The notes under the pieces: model-generated | What the model was told of the DNA's origin: nothing | Seen by the model: the letters and a program-made list of their open reading frames with translations, nothing else | The model's database searches: none | DNA from: Yunchengibacter salinarum | GTDB lineage: Bacteria > Pseudomonadota > Alphaproteobacteria > Sphingomonadales > Kordiimonadaceae | DNA length: 64,000 nucleotides | Direction of reading: 5' to 3' | NCBI RefSeq assembly: GCF_037658235.1 | Contig: NZ_JBBJLN010000010.1 | Span: 81,422 to 145,421 of the forward strand | Shown here: piece by piece, positions 33,984 to 45,051 of the stretch | Layout of the letters: every line of letters starts with the position of its first letter | Position numbering within the stretch: the stretch's first letter is position 1 | Translations under genes and position numbers: made by a program

Positions 33984-36215
33984 TCAGCGGCGCAGGTCGA
34001 AGCGGTCGAGGCGCATCACTTTCACCCAGGCGTCCACAAAGTCCTGCACGAACTTGTCTTCGCCATCGGCAAAGGCATAAACCTCGGCCACGGCCCGAAG
34101 CTCTGAGTTGGAGCCGAACACCAGGTCCGCTTCCGTGGCGGTCCATTTCAGGTCGCCGCTCTGGCGGTCCCGACCCTCAAACACACCGTCATCATCGCCG
34201 GACGGCGCCCATTTGGTGTTCATGTCCAGCAGATTGACGAAGAAGTCATTGCTGAGCACGCCGGGCCGATCCGTGAACACGCCGTGGTCCGCGCCGCCGG
34301 TATTGGCATCCAGCGCCCGCATCCCGCCGACCAGCACGGTCATTTCCGGCACGGTGAGCGCCAGTTGATCAGCACGGTCGATCATCATATGCGCGGGGGC
34401 GGCATCGAGCCCGTCCGCCATATAGTTGCGGAAGGCATCCGCTTTCGGTTCCAGCGGGGCGAAGGCGTCCGCGTCGGTATGCTCGGCGCTGGCATCGGTG
34501 CGGCCCGGCGCCACTGGCACGGTGATGTCATGGCCCGCCTCGGCGGCGGCCTTTTCCACCGCGGCGGCGCCGCCAATGACGATAACATCGGCCAGCGAGA
34601 CCTGCTTGCCGCCGCCCAAATCGTCGTTAAAGTCCGCGCGCACATCTTCCAGCACGTCCAGCACGCGGGCCAGCTCGTCCGGGTCGTTCACCGGCCAGTC
34701 CTTTTGCGGGGCCAGCCGCACGCGGGCGCCATTGGCACCGCCGCGCATGTCACTGTCCCGATAGGATGAGGCCGCCGCCCAGGCCGTGCGCACCAGTTCC
34801 GGCACGGTCAGGTCGGTATCGAGAATGTGCGCCTTCAGGTCGGCAATGTCCGACTCGTCGATCAGCGTGTAGTCCGCTTCCGGCAGCGGGTCCTGCCAGA
34901 GCAGGTCTTCTTCCGGCACATGATCCCCCAGATAGCGGGATTTCGGCCCCATGTCCCGGTGGGTCAGCTTGAACCAGGCGCGGGCAAAGGCTTCCTCGAA
35001 CGCTTCGGGGTTTTCCTGAAACTCCTTGGCGATCTTGCGATAGGCCGGATCCACCTTCAATGACAGGTCCGTGGTGAACATGATGGGGGCGTGGAATTTC
35101 TCCGGATCATGGGCATCCGGCACCATGCCATCCCCGGCGCCGTCCTTGGGCACCCACTGCGTGGCGCCACCGGGGGATTTGGTCTGCTCCCACTCGAAGC
35201 CAAAGAGATTATCCAGATATTGCGTGGTCCAGGCGGTGGGGCTGGCGGTCCAGGCGCCTTCAAGGCCGCTGGTCACGGTATCCGCGCCCTTGCCGGTGCC
35301 GCACCTGTTTTCCCAGCCAAGGCCCTGTTTTTCAACGCCCGCGGCGGCGGGCTCCCGGCCCACGCACTCTGCCGGCTTGTGGGCGCCATGCGCCTTGCCG
35401 AAGGTGTGGCCACCGGCGATCAGGGCCACGGTTTCGCGGTCATTCATGGCCATGCGGGCAAAGGTGGTGCGAATCTGCTTGGCGGCGGCCATGGGGTCCG
35501 GCTTGCCGCCCGGCCCTTCCGGGTTCACATAGATCAAGCCCATCTGGCTGGCACCCAGCCCGTCTTTCAGATTGTCGCCGTCGTCATAGCGTTCCCGGCC
35601 CAGCATTTCCGCTTCCGGGCCCCAATAGACCCGTTCCGGTTCCCAGTCGTCCACCCGACCGGCACCAAAACCGAAGGTCTTGAAGCCCATGTCCTCCATG
35701 GCCACGGTGCCCGCCAGCACGATCAGGTCGGACCAGGAAATGCTGCGACCATATTTCTGTTTCAGCGGCCACAGCAGACGGCGCGCCTTGTCCAGGCTGG
35801 CATTGTCCGGCCAGCTATTGAGCGGCTCGAACCGCTGCTGGCCGCCCCCGGCACCGCCGCGCCCGTCGGACGTGCGATAGGTGCCCGCCGCGTGCCAGGA
35901 CATGCGGATGAAGAAGGGGCCGTAATGGCCGTAATCGGCGGGCCACCAGTCCTGCGAGGTGGTCATCAGTTCCTTCAGCTCGCCCTTCAGGGTATCAAGG
36001 TCGATGGTGCTGAACGCCTTTGCATAGTTGAAATCCGCGCCCATGGGGTCGGACACGGTGGCGTTCTGGCGCAGCGCGTGCAGATCGACCCTGTCGGGCC
36101 ACCAGTGCTGCACGGATTTGGGTTCCTTGTCGGCCATGGATGGCCAGGCATGGGCCGCCATGGGCGTACCGGCCACGGCCATCAGAATGGCGGCGGATAT
36201 GGTTTTTTTGAGCAT
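33984..36215 (-). CDS. katG: Catalase-peroxidase with N-terminal export signal
   Basis: A 743-residue bifunctional haem enzyme breaking down hydrogen peroxide. The active site carries W107 and H108 in [11 protein letters not shown]. The adduct Tyr is in [11 protein letters not shown] and the adduct Met in RMAMND. The proximal His is in [14 protein letters not shown]-terminal pseudo-catalytic domain follows, as usual. A signal peptide precedes ([22 protein letters not shown]), so the protein is probably periplasmic, like the KatP/KatG2 branch rather than cytosolic KatG. No OxyR gene is adjacent. Confidence 0.96.
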   Translation of the reverse strand: MLKKTISAAILMAVAGTPMAAHAWPSMADKEPKSVQHWWPDRVDLHALRQNATVSDPMGADFNYAKAFSTIDLDTLKGELKELMTTSQDWWPADYGHYGPFFIRMSWHAAGTYRTSDGRGGAGGGQQRFEPLNSWPDNASLDKARRLLWPLKQKYGRSISWSDLIVLAGTVAMEDMGFKTFGFGAGRVDDWEPERVYWGPEAEMLGRERYDDGDNLKDGLGASQMGLIYVNPEGPGGKPDPMAAAKQIRTTFARMAMNDRETVALIAGGHTFGKAHGAHKPAECVGREPAAAGVEKQGLGWENRCGTGKGADTVTSGLEGAWTASPTAWTTQYLDNLFGFEWEQTKSPGGATQWVPKDGAGDGMVPDAHDPEKFHAPIMFTTDLSLKVDPAYRKIAKEFQENPEAFEEAFARAWFKLTHRDMGPKSRYLGDHVPEEDLLWQDPLPEADYTLIDESDIADLKAHILDTDLTVPELVRTAWAAASSYRDSDMRGGANGARVRLAPQKDWPVNDPDELARVLDVLEDVRADFNDDLGGGKQVSLADVIVIGGAAAVEKAAAEAGHDITVPVAPGRTDASAEHTDADAFAPLEPKADAFRNYMADGLDAAPAHMMIDRADQLALTVPEMTVLVGGMRALDANTGGADHGVFTDRPGVLSNDFFVNLLDMNTKWAPSGDDDGVFEGRDRQSGDLKWTATEADLVFGSNSELRAVAEVYAFADGEDKFVQDFVDAWVKVMRLDRFDLRR

Positions 36216-36447
36216 GAGATCATCCTCCCTCGGTTGAAGACAGGGCAGCCCATACTCAAGACCACAAACAGGGCGGCGTGAACGGCTCGGCTTACCGCGT
36301 GGCGGGGCGCTTTCCCCCGGCCCGGCACCGAGCCCGATACCAACAGCCCCGATCCTGACGCGCCCCGCCGGAAAAGGGAAAGTGATTAGCTTGCAAAGTG
36401 TGAGTGAGCCGGGCGATCAACAGCGCCCCACCCCCGGATCGGCCCTG

Positions 36448-36798
36448 TCAATGCGCCTGTTTGCCGTGCTTGCGGATACCAGCCATCAGGGGCTCTTTCA
36501 GGCGGCCCGTGGCGGCAAGCGCCAGCATTTTATAGTCCCCCATCAGGGACCAGAGCGGATAATCGAACGTGGCGGGGCGATTGTGTTCGAACCGGTAATG
36601 CCCCACCCAGGCAAAGCCATAGCCGATCACCGGATAGAGCAGCAGCAGCGCCCATGTCTGTGTGATGACGGCATAAAGCGCCACCGCGCTGCCCAGCGTG
36701 GTGCCCGCATAGTGCAGCCGTCGGCAGGTGGGGTTGGCGTGTTCCGCCAGATAATAGGGGAAAAACGCCCGAAAACTGTCAAAGGCCGGTGCCGCCAT
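36448..36798 (-). CDS. DUF962/Mpo1-like membrane protein
   Basis: A 116-residue membrane protein of the Mpo1/DUF962 family. It begins FDSFRAFFPYYLAEHANPTCRRLHYAGT, followed by two hydrophobic helices (about 32-52 and 55-70). GHYRFEHNRPATFDYPLWSLMGDYKM then holds the conserved His/Glu/Asn/Asp cluster. The yeast homologue is an Fe(II) dioxygenase for phytosphingosine alpha-oxidation; the bacterial substrate is unknown. It reads away from the MerR gene. The start is ATG at 36798. Confidence 0.88.
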   Translation of the reverse strand: MAAPAFDSFRAFFPYYLAEHANPTCRRLHYAGTTLGSAVALYAVITQTWALLLLYPVIGYGFAWVGHYRFEHNRPATFDYPLWSLMGDYKMLALAATGRLKEPLMAGIRKHGKQAH

Positions 36799-36950
36799 GA
36801 TGCGCCCTCCCTCAAAGCGTCATGAAGCTGTGCAAGGGTTGCAGCATAGCCGATTCGCACACGGATGGCGAGGGAAAGCGGCAGGCCTTCGGCGCGGCGC
36901 TCCTGAAAGGCCCGCAAAATCAGGGGCTCCGCCACGACCATGGAAACAGG

Positions 36951-36972
36951 TTGACGTTTACGTAAGCGTCAA
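36951..36972 (+). promoter_or_regulatory. Near-perfect palindromic operator, likely MerR/LiuR-type
   Basis: Half-sites TTGACGTTTAC (36951-36961) and GTAAGCGTCAA (36962-36972) are inverted with a single mismatch, giving a 22-base palindrome. It lies 29 bases before the ATG of a MerR regulator, and its TTGACG could act as a -35 box. The shape resembles sites known for LiuR, a MerR-type regulator of branched-chain and fatty acid degradation. It probably controls the regulator itself and the beta-oxidation operon. Confidence 0.75.
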
Positions 36973-37001
36973 CTACCAAAAAGGCGGGAGGACGACCGGC
37001 C

Positions 37002-37637
37002 ATGCGCCAGACAGCACATATCAGACCCCTGCCGCGAGGCACGGACCACGCGGACCAAAGCCCGCCCGGCGAGACCGCCGGGGCGAAGGGCGCGGCGCGC
37101 ACCTACAGCATTCAGGACCTGAGCCGGGATTTCGGCGTTACGTCCCGCACTCTGCGCTATTATGAGGATCAGGGCCTGATCAGCCCGCGCCGGGACGGAC
37201 AGACCCGCATCTATACCGCCACGGATCGGGCGCGCATCGCCTGGATACTGCGCGGCAAGCGGGTGGGGTTCTCCTTGAGCGAAATCGGCGACATGCTGGA
37301 CCTTTATGACCTTGGCGACGGGCGCGAAACCCAGCGCAAGGTGACCATCGACAAGTGCCGCGAGCGTATCCGCGATCTGGAAGCCCAGCGGGACGACATC
37401 AACGCCACCATCAATGAGCTGTCGGGCTTCGTATCGCTTTTGAACAATCTGGTTTGGGATTCAGGGCAAGGCGGCTGGGTGGATGGCCGCACCGGCGAGC
37501 CCCGGTCCCGCATTCCATCGCCGGCCAGCCGGGTGATCCCGGACGGGCAGCAGGCTGGCGCCCCTTCCCCGGCCCCCGGCCCGGAAAGCCGCCCGGACAC
37601 AGACACAGCCACAGCCACAGAAACCGATAAGGACTGA
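37002..37637 (+). CDS. MerR-family transcriptional regulator (LiuR-like)
   Basis: 211 residues. A 30-residue leader precedes the MerR winged helix (about 35-105: TYSIQDLSRDFGVTSRTLRYYEDQG and IYTATDRARIAWI). A dimerisation helix with RETQRKVTIDKCRERIRDLEAQ follows. The C-terminal tail (about 160-211) is Pro/Thr-rich and disordered, ending in a TDTDTATATETD stretch. GGGAGGA lies before the ATG. It stands first in an operon with acyl-CoA dehydrogenase, thiolase and FadB genes, so control of fatty acid or branched-chain degradation is likely. The effector is probably an acyl-CoA. Confidence 0.88.
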   Translation: MRQTAHIRPLPRGTDHADQSPPGETAGAKGAARTYSIQDLSRDFGVTSRTLRYYEDQGLISPRRDGQTRIYTATDRARIAWILRGKRVGFSLSEIGDMLDLYDLGDGRETQRKVTIDKCRERIRDLEAQRDDINATINELSGFVSLLNNLVWDSGQGGWVDGRTGEPRSRIPSPASRVIPDGQQAGAPSPAPGPESRPDTDTATATETDKD

Positions 37638-37642
37638 ACGCC

Positions 37643-39445
37643 ATGCCGAGCTATAAAGCACCCGTGAAAGACTTTCTCTATATCCTGAACGATGTGTTGG
37701 GGATCGAGAAATATTCCAACCTGCCGGGCTATAGCGATGCCTCCCCCGATCTGGTGAAGGCCATCCTGGAAGAAGCCGCCCGGTTCACCGAAAACGAACT
37801 GGCGCCGCTGAACCGCATCGGCGACACCCAGGGCTGTATCCGCCACGAAGACGGCAGCGTGACCACGCCGGACGGATTCAAGGAAGCCTTCGATAAATAT
37901 GTGGAAGGCGGCTGGATGGGCCTGACGGCGGACGAAGCCTATGGCGGCCAGGGCCTGCCCCATGTGCTGGGCATGTGCCTTGAGGAAATGATGGTGTCGT
38001 CCAACATGGCCTTTGCCATGTATCCGGGCCTGACCCACGGGGCCAGCGCCGCCATCGCCATTGACGGCTCTGACGACCAGAAACAGACCTGGCTGCCGAA
38101 AATGGTGGAAGGCCGCTGGACCGGCACCATGAACCTGACCGAACCCCATTGCGGCACCGATCTGGGCATGTTGCGCACCAAGGCGGAACCGCAGGCGGAC
38201 GGCACCTATGCCATTACCGGCACCAAGATCTTCATTTCCGCCGGCGAGCACGACATGGCGGAAAACATCGTGCATCTGGTTCTGGCCCGCACGCCCGATG
38301 CCCCGGCGGGCACCAAGGGCATTTCCATGTTCATCGTGCCCAAGTTCACGCTGAACGCGGATGGCTCCATCGGGGAGCGCAATGGCGTTTCCTGCGGCTC
38401 CATCGAGGAAAAGATGGGCATTCACGGCAACGCCACCTGCGTGATGAATTATGACGGCGCCACCGGCTATATGATCGGTGAGGAGAACAAGGGCCTGAAT
38501 TCCATGTTCATCATGATGAACGCGGCCCGCATCGGGGTTGGCCTTCAGGGGCTCGGCATTTCCGAGGTGAGCTATCAGAACGCCGTGGACTATGCCAATG
38601 ACCGCATTCAGGGCCGGGCGCTGACCGGGCCGAAGGCGGCGGACAAGCAGGCGGACCCGATCATCGTCCACCCGGATGTGCGGCGGATGCTGATGAACGC
38701 CAAGTCCTTCAACGAAGGGGCGCGGGCGCTGGCGCTGTGGTGCGCCCTGCTGGTGGACATGAGCCACAAATCGCAGACGGAGGAAGAGCGCCAGTGGGCC
38801 GACGACATGGTGAGCCTGATGACGCCGGTGCTCAAGGGCTTCTTCACCGACATGGCCTATGAAAACGCCACCAATGCCCAGCAGGTCTATGGCGGCCACG
38901 GCTATGTGAGCGAATGGGGCATGGAGCAGTTCGTGCGCGATGCCCGCATCGCCCAGATCTATGAAGGCACCAACGGCATTCAGGCGCTGGACCTGGTGGG
39001 CCGGAAGCTGGGCAAGAACGGCGGTCGTGCCGTGCAGGGCTTCTTCAAGCATATCGAGGACTTCATCAAGGAGCAGGCCGACGACGAGAAAATGACCGAC
39101 TTCACCGGTCCGTTGAAAGATGCCCTGAAAGACCTGCAAGCCTGCACCATGTGGCTGATGCAGAACGCCATGACCAACCCGGACAATGCGGGCGCGGGCT
39201 CGGTCGCCTATATGCATCTGTTCGGCTATGTGGCCGTGGGCTTCATGTGGGCGAAACTGGCGCGCACCAGCCTGGATGCCCTTGAAAACGGCGCCGACAA
39301 TAAAGATTTCCATGAGGCGAAGCTGAAAACCGGGCGCTATTTCATGCGCCGCCGCATGAGCCAGACCAAGAGCCTGCGCGCCGAGCTTGAGGCGGGCGCA
39401 GACGATGTGATGGCGCTGGACGCGGACCAGTTCCTGGTCGCCTGA
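37643..39445 (+). CDS. Acyl-CoA dehydrogenase (large, 600-residue type)
   Basis: A 600-residue FAD enzyme oxidising acyl-CoA to enoyl-CoA. GTMNLTEPHCGTDLGML and KIFISAGEH are FAD/substrate blocks. The catalytic base region is IAQIYEGTNGIQALDL, and GGHGYVSEWGMEQFVRDARI is also diagnostic. The C-terminal extension (about 470-600) marks the DmdC/FadE5-like branch, which can act on methylthiopropanoyl-CoA or on ordinary acyl chains. It follows the regulator by 5 bases. The neighbouring thiolase and FadB suggest straight-chain beta-oxidation. Confidence 0.93.
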   Translation: MPSYKAPVKDFLYILNDVLGIEKYSNLPGYSDASPDLVKAILEEAARFTENELAPLNRIGDTQGCIRHEDGSVTTPDGFKEAFDKYVEGGWMGLTADEAYGGQGLPHVLGMCLEEMMVSSNMAFAMYPGLTHGASAAIAIDGSDDQKQTWLPKMVEGRWTGTMNLTEPHCGTDLGMLRTKAEPQADGTYAITGTKIFISAGEHDMAENIVHLVLARTPDAPAGTKGISMFIVPKFTLNADGSIGERNGVSCGSIEEKMGIHGNATCVMNYDGATGYMIGEENKGLNSMFIMMNAARIGVGLQGLGISEVSYQNAVDYANDRIQGRALTGPKAADKQADPIIVHPDVRRMLMNAKSFNEGARALALWCALLVDMSHKSQTEEERQWADDMVSLMTPVLKGFFTDMAYENATNAQQVYGGHGYVSEWGMEQFVRDARIAQIYEGTNGIQALDLVGRKLGKNGGRAVQGFFKHIEDFIKEQADDEKMTDFTGPLKDALKDLQACTMWLMQNAMTNPDNAGAGSVAYMHLFGYVAVGFMWAKLARTSLDALENGADNKDFHEAKLKTGRYFMRRRMSQTKSLRAELEAGADDVMALDADQFLVA

Positions 39446-39530
39446 CAGCACGGGATGACAGGCCGGGCGGATACCGCCCGGCCCCGCACACATTGAGCGA
39501 ACACCCAAGGCCCACTGGAGGGGAAACATC

Positions 39531-40736
39531 ATGACCGACGCCTATATTTTCGATGCGGTGCGCACACCGCGCGGCAAGGGCCGCAAGGACGGCAAGCTTC
39601 ACGAAATCACGCCCGTGCAACTGGCAACACAGGTTCTGCAATCGCTTCGGGACCGAAACGACCTAGACACCAGTGGCGTGGACGATGTGATTCTGGGCTG
39701 TGTCTCCCCCGTGGGTGAGCAGGGCGCGGACGTGGCCCGCACCGCCGTGATCAATGCCGATTATGCCGAAACCACGGCGGGCTATCAGCTCAACCGCTTC
39801 TGCGCCTCCGGCCTTGAGGCGGTGAACAATGCCGCCGCCAAGGTGATGAGCGGCGAGGCGGACCTGGCCATTGGCGGCGGCGTGGAAAGCATGTCCCGCG
39901 TGCCCATGGGGTCCGACGGCGGGGCGTGGCCCACCGATCCGTCCGTGGCCTTCAAATCCTATTTCGTGCCGCAGGGCATTTCCGCCGACCTGATCGCCAC
40001 CAAATATGGCTATAGCCGCGACGATGCGGATGCCTATGCGGTGGAAAGCCAGAAGCGCGCCGCCCGCGCCTGGGAAGAGGGCCGCTTCAAGAACAGCGTG
40101 ATCGCGGTAAAGGACGTGGCGGGCCTGACGGCACTGGACCATGACGAACACATGCGCCCGGAAGCGGACATGCAGTCGCTGGGCGCCCTGAAGCCCAGCT
40201 TCGCCCAGCTTGGCGACATCGGCTTCGACAATGTGGCGATCCAGAAATACCCGGAAGTGGAGCGCATCGACCACATCCACCATGCGGGCAATTCCTCCGG
40301 CATTGTGGACGGTGCCGCCGGTGTTCTGGTGGGCACGAAAGAAGCGGGCGAGCGGCTGGGCCTTACGCCCCGCGCGCGGCTGCGTTCCATGGCCTCCATC
40401 GGTTCCGAACCCACCATCATGCTGACCGGGCCGAGCCATGCCGCGGAAAAGGCGCTGAAACGGGCCGGCATGGACAAGTCGGACATCGACCTGTGGGAAC
40501 TGAACGAGGCTTTCGCTTCCGTCGTCATGCGCTTCATGGACGTGCTGGGCATCGACCATGGCGACATCAATGTGAACGGCGGCGCCATCGCGATGGGTCA
40601 CCCGCTGGGGGCCACCGGCGCCATGATCCTCGGCACCGTGCTGGACGAGCTTGAGCGGTCGAACAAGTCCACCGCGCTCACCACGCTGTGCATTGGCGGC
40701 GGCATGGGCACCGCCACCATCATCGAGCGCGTTTAA
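39531..40736 (+). CDS. fadA: Acetyl-CoA C-acyltransferase (thiolase)
   Basis: A 401-residue thiolase cleaving 3-ketoacyl-CoA. Its active-site residues are C91 in [12 protein letters not shown]357 in [11 protein letters not shown] and C387 in LCIGGGMGT. The sequence begins [30 protein letters not shown] precedes the ATG. It lies between the acyl-CoA dehydrogenase and the FadB-type gene, so degradation rather than synthesis is the likely direction. Confidence 0.94.
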   Translation: MTDAYIFDAVRTPRGKGRKDGKLHEITPVQLATQVLQSLRDRNDLDTSGVDDVILGCVSPVGEQGADVARTAVINADYAETTAGYQLNRFCASGLEAVNNAAAKVMSGEADLAIGGGVESMSRVPMGSDGGAWPTDPSVAFKSYFVPQGISADLIATKYGYSRDDADAYAVESQKRAARAWEEGRFKNSVIAVKDVAGLTALDHDEHMRPEADMQSLGALKPSFAQLGDIGFDNVAIQKYPEVERIDHIHHAGNSSGIVDGAAGVLVGTKEAGERLGLTPRARLRSMASIGSEPTIMLTGPSHAAEKALKRAGMDKSDIDLWELNEAFASVVMRFMDVLGIDHGDINVNGGAIAMGHPLGATGAMILGTVLDELERSNKSTALTTLCIGGGMGTATIIERV

Positions 40737-40762
40737 GGCCAGGCCGAGAGGGAGTTTGAACC

Positions 40763-42970
<2,208 letters not shown>

Positions 42971-43002
42971 CGGGCAAGACCCTCACAGGAAAAAGACACC
43001 AA

Positions 43003-43032
43003 CCCCACCGCTTCCGGGCGGTGGGGTTTTTT
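43003..43032 (+). terminator. Rho-independent terminator of the beta-oxidation operon
   Basis: A perfect 9-bp stem CCCCACCGC (43003-43011) / GCGGTGGGG (43018-43026) with loop TTCCGG, then six T residues (43027-43032). It lies 33 bases after the fadB stop. The convergent AT-rich gene ends only two bases further on. Confidence 0.93.
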
Positions 43033-43033
43033 G

Positions 43034-43768
43034 TTAGAGAGACTCTCTTCGATTGATAAATCCAATAAGCCTGTCTTTAAGATCGGCACTGATGTTCGAT
43101 ATTCTCGCGGCGTTTATCAAGTCAATATCATCCACTTCATCTTTGAAATTTCTGGAATATTTAAATAAACTTCCCACATATGCCTTTATATAAAGTATAT
43201 CATAATAATATTCAAAAATTTGATTCTCTGTAATGAGTTTATTTGAGTACATTTCATTCGTAATAAACAAATCTTTTATTCTAGAGTTTTGTATCTGTGA
43301 ACGATATATGATATTTTGAATTCTTTCTCTAACTAGTTTTTCTCTATGGTCCTGATCATCTAAAAACTCAAAAAAATGTGCAAGAGGCTCAAAATATGGC
43401 ATCGCATATTCATTAAATGTTACTTCATTGACACTACCCTCAATGTTTCTCAAATCAATTCTATTAAGCGCATCAATGCACGTTTTAATATAAATATCTA
43501 TTTCAGACAGGTGATGAGGAAGCCTCAAACGCAGCGCTTCTTTTTTTCTCTCTCGATCCCTGTTTTTTCTTTCTTGTTCGATATGAGTTGAAAACAAAAC
43601 AAACCCACCGGCCACCAAGGCAAGAACCCCAGCGTTGAATGACTGCCACTCACGCCAAACCGCAAGCAAATAAGTCCACGATCCACCTCCTTTCCAAACA
43701 GGAAAGGCAACCATCGACACAAAGTATGTCCCCATCAAAAAAATTAATATGACTTTATAGGGTTTCAT
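43034..43768 (-). CDS. AT-rich orphan gene: membrane-anchored protein of unknown function
   Basis: About 244 residues, starting at ATG 43768 with AAAGGAGAGA upstream. Two membrane helices (about 4-22 and 40-62) precede a charged coiled coil (HIEQERKNRDRERKKEALRL) and a cytosolic helical domain (about 85-244) rich in Ile, Tyr, Asn and Lys. I do not recognise a function; the helix-plus-coil start recalls common unannotated two-helix proteins. Its DNA is far more AT-rich than its neighbours and codon use differs, which points to recent transfer. No mobile gene or obvious direct repeat flanks it. Confidence 0.75.
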   Translation of the reverse strand: MKPYKVILIFLMGTYFVSMVAFPVWKGGGSWTYLLAVWREWQSFNAGVLALVAGGFVLFSTHIEQERKNRDRERKKEALRLRLPHHLSEIDIYIKTCIDALNRIDLRNIEGSVNEVTFNEYAMPYFEPLAHFFEFLDDQDHREKLVRERIQNIIYRSQIQNSRIKDLFITNEMYSNKLITENQIFEYYYDILYIKAYVGSLFKYSRNFKDEVDDIDLINAARISNISADLKDRLIGFINRRESL

Positions 43769-43987
43769 TTTCTCTCCTTTATATATCGTCAATATACAAC
43801 AACAGACATTTCAGTCTAAGTTTTTCATATTTTTTCAAAATTTGGGTTAATAAGAGGATTTTGAAGATGATGGAAGGCAGATTCATTGCTGACCCAAAAT
43901 ACCCTTGCCGCTGCCGCCCACGCCCCTGCCATCCACGATTTGCTATGGAATCTGCGCCCGCGCCATATCTGTCAGTGTCAAACACCC

Positions 43988-44016
43988 TTGACACATCCTT
44001 TCCTCCCCGATATGTA
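43988..44016 (+). promoter_or_regulatory. Sigma-70-type promoter of the membrane/XRE operon
   Basis: TTGACA (43988-43993), a 17-base spacer, TATGTA (44011-44016). A perfect -35 with ideal spacing, 64 bases before the first start codon. The TGTAAAG repeats overlap and follow the -10, as expected for a repressed promoter. Confidence 0.7.
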
Positions 44017-44047
44017 AAGCACACTTGTCCTGTAAAGGAAAGTTGAC
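44012..44047 (+). promoter_or_regulatory. Direct-repeat operator candidate
   Basis: TGTAAAGCACACTTG (44012-44026) and TGTAAAGGAAAGTTG (44031-44045) are directly repeated with a 19-base period. The first overlaps the -10 box and the second sits at the probable transcript start. They are good candidates for autoregulation by the XRE-type protein encoded at 44751. Confidence 0.5.
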
Positions 44048-44080
44048 ACGGGCGCCATGCCGGCCGGAAAGGGAAAACAC

Positions 44081-44338
44081 ATGTGGGATATGTCATTGCC
44101 GGATCGGTTCGCGCCGCTGGCGCTGGTGGCGATCAGTTGGGTCTCGGTGGGGGTGGCGGTGGCCACCGGGGGCACGGGCGCGGTGCTCGCGCTGTGCATG
44201 ATGGCGGCGGCGGTGGTCACCGATCTGGCCGTCCGCCTGGCTCCACGCGGCGGCGCCCGCCCCCTCCCGTCGCCAGAACATCACAGGTCCGATCATCAAC
44301 GGCCCGATCACGACAGCACGAAAAAGGAAACGGCATGA
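44081..44338 (+). CDS. Small membrane protein, unknown function
   Basis: About 85 residues from ATG 44081, with GGAAAGGGAAAA directly upstream (an in-frame ATG at 44057 is less well supported). Two hydrophobic helices (about 10-28 and 31-50: LALVAISWVSVGVAVAT and AVLALCMMAAAVV) precede a His/Asp/Pro-rich hydrophilic tail. Its stop overlaps the next start as ATGA. Three tightly coupled genes with a small regulator last suggest a self-regulated membrane module; function unknown. Confidence 0.65.
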   Translation: MWDMSLPDRFAPLALVAISWVSVGVAVATGGTGAVLALCMMAAAVVTDLAVRLAPRGGARPLPSPEHHRSDHQRPDHDSTKKETA

Positions 44339-44754
44339 CACACTCCCTCATCACCCGGTGCACCGCCGCGCGGAAGCGGGAACTGCTGCACAGCCTGGGC
44401 ATCATCGCCTCGGCCCTCGCCTTTGCGGGCAGCATCCGTCTCAGTGACACCCTGATCGGCGACGGGGCGGTGCTGACCGTCGCCACCCTTGCCATCGCCC
44501 TGATCCCGGCTTTGCCGCTGGCGGCGTGGATCGCGGTGTACCGCGCCCACCTCACCGGGCTGGACGAACTGCAACAAATGCTGGAATACCGCGCGCTGGA
44601 GGTGGCCGCCGGGGCGATCTTCTTCGGCACGGCGCTGTGGGGCGCGGTGCAGGAAGTGCTGCCGGTGGCGGAACTGCCGCTGGCCATGGTGGCGCCGCTG
44701 GGCGCGGTGGCCTATGCCCTCAGCCGTGTTGCGCTTGGGTGGGTGTATAAATGA
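44335..44754 (+). CDS. Four-helix membrane protein, unknown function
   Basis: A 139-residue protein with about four membrane helices: HSLGIIASALAFAGSI, VLTVATLAIALIPALPLAAW, EVAAGAIFFGTALWGAV and LAMVAPLGAVAYALSRV. A conserved-looking loop GLDELQQMLEYRAL separates helices two and three. I do not know a function; similar proteins are found next to short XRE regulators in other bacteria. AAAAGGAAA precedes the ATG, and both ends overlap neighbours by ATGA, so the three genes form one unit. Confidence 0.75.
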   Translation: MTHSLITRCTAARKRELLHSLGIIASALAFAGSIRLSDTLIGDGAVLTVATLAIALIPALPLAAWIAVYRAHLTGLDELQQMLEYRALEVAAGAIFFGTALWGAVQEVLPVAELPLAMVAPLGAVAYALSRVALGWVYK

Positions 44755-44948
44755 AGAACACCTTGTCGGACCTGCGCGCCGGGCAGGGATGGAGCCAGCG
44801 CCATCTGGCGGATCTGGCGGGGGTTTCCCGCCAGACCATCAATGCACTGGAAAAGGGCAAATATGACCCCAGCCTGCCGCTTGCCTTTCGGCTGGCAGGC
44901 ATATTCCAGTGCCGGATCGAAGACCTGTTCCAGCCGGACGATGCCTGA
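44751..44948 (+). CDS. Short XRE-family transcriptional regulator
   Basis: 65 residues, almost wholly a helix-turn-helix: LSDLRAGQGWSQRHLADLAG, VSRQTINALEKGKYDPSLPL and AFRLAGIFQCRIEDLFQPD. The final ELFxP-type motif is typical of small regulators partnered with membrane proteins. Its ATG overlaps the stop of the four-helix gene. It probably represses its own operon through the TGTAAAG repeats upstream. Confidence 0.92.
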   Translation: MKNTLSDLRAGQGWSQRHLADLAGVSRQTINALEKGKYDPSLPLAFRLAGIFQCRIEDLFQPDDA

Positions 44949-45051
44949 CCGGACGGCGGTTTTTGCCCCGCCCGGTTCGGCACGGCTTGCAGCGATGGGC
45001 TGTGCGGCCTAGCCTTGTGACCATGCAGCCAGCAACACAAGGACCGGCCTT

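Larger units (their letters stand above)
43769..44080. other. AT-rich intergenic region with divergent regulation
   Basis: A 312-base gap. The first about 100 bases continue the AT-rich tract of the orphan gene and probably hold its promoter. From about 43900 the base content returns toward the genome norm. The promoter and repeated operator of the small membrane/XRE operon lie at 43988-44047. No further gene was seen. Confidence 0.6.

Noticed and set aside
37304..39532. A long minus-strand frame opposite the MerR and acyl-CoA dehydrogenase genes
   Set aside because: The plus-strand proteins carry full family motifs; the antisense product is His/Gly-rich without any recognisable domain.
43034..44948. 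The AT-rich gene plus membrane/XRE trio as one phage-defence island
   Set aside because: Only the first gene is AT-rich, the trio has normal base content and its own promoter, and no defence domain (nuclease, TIR, NTPase, reverse transcriptase) is visible.
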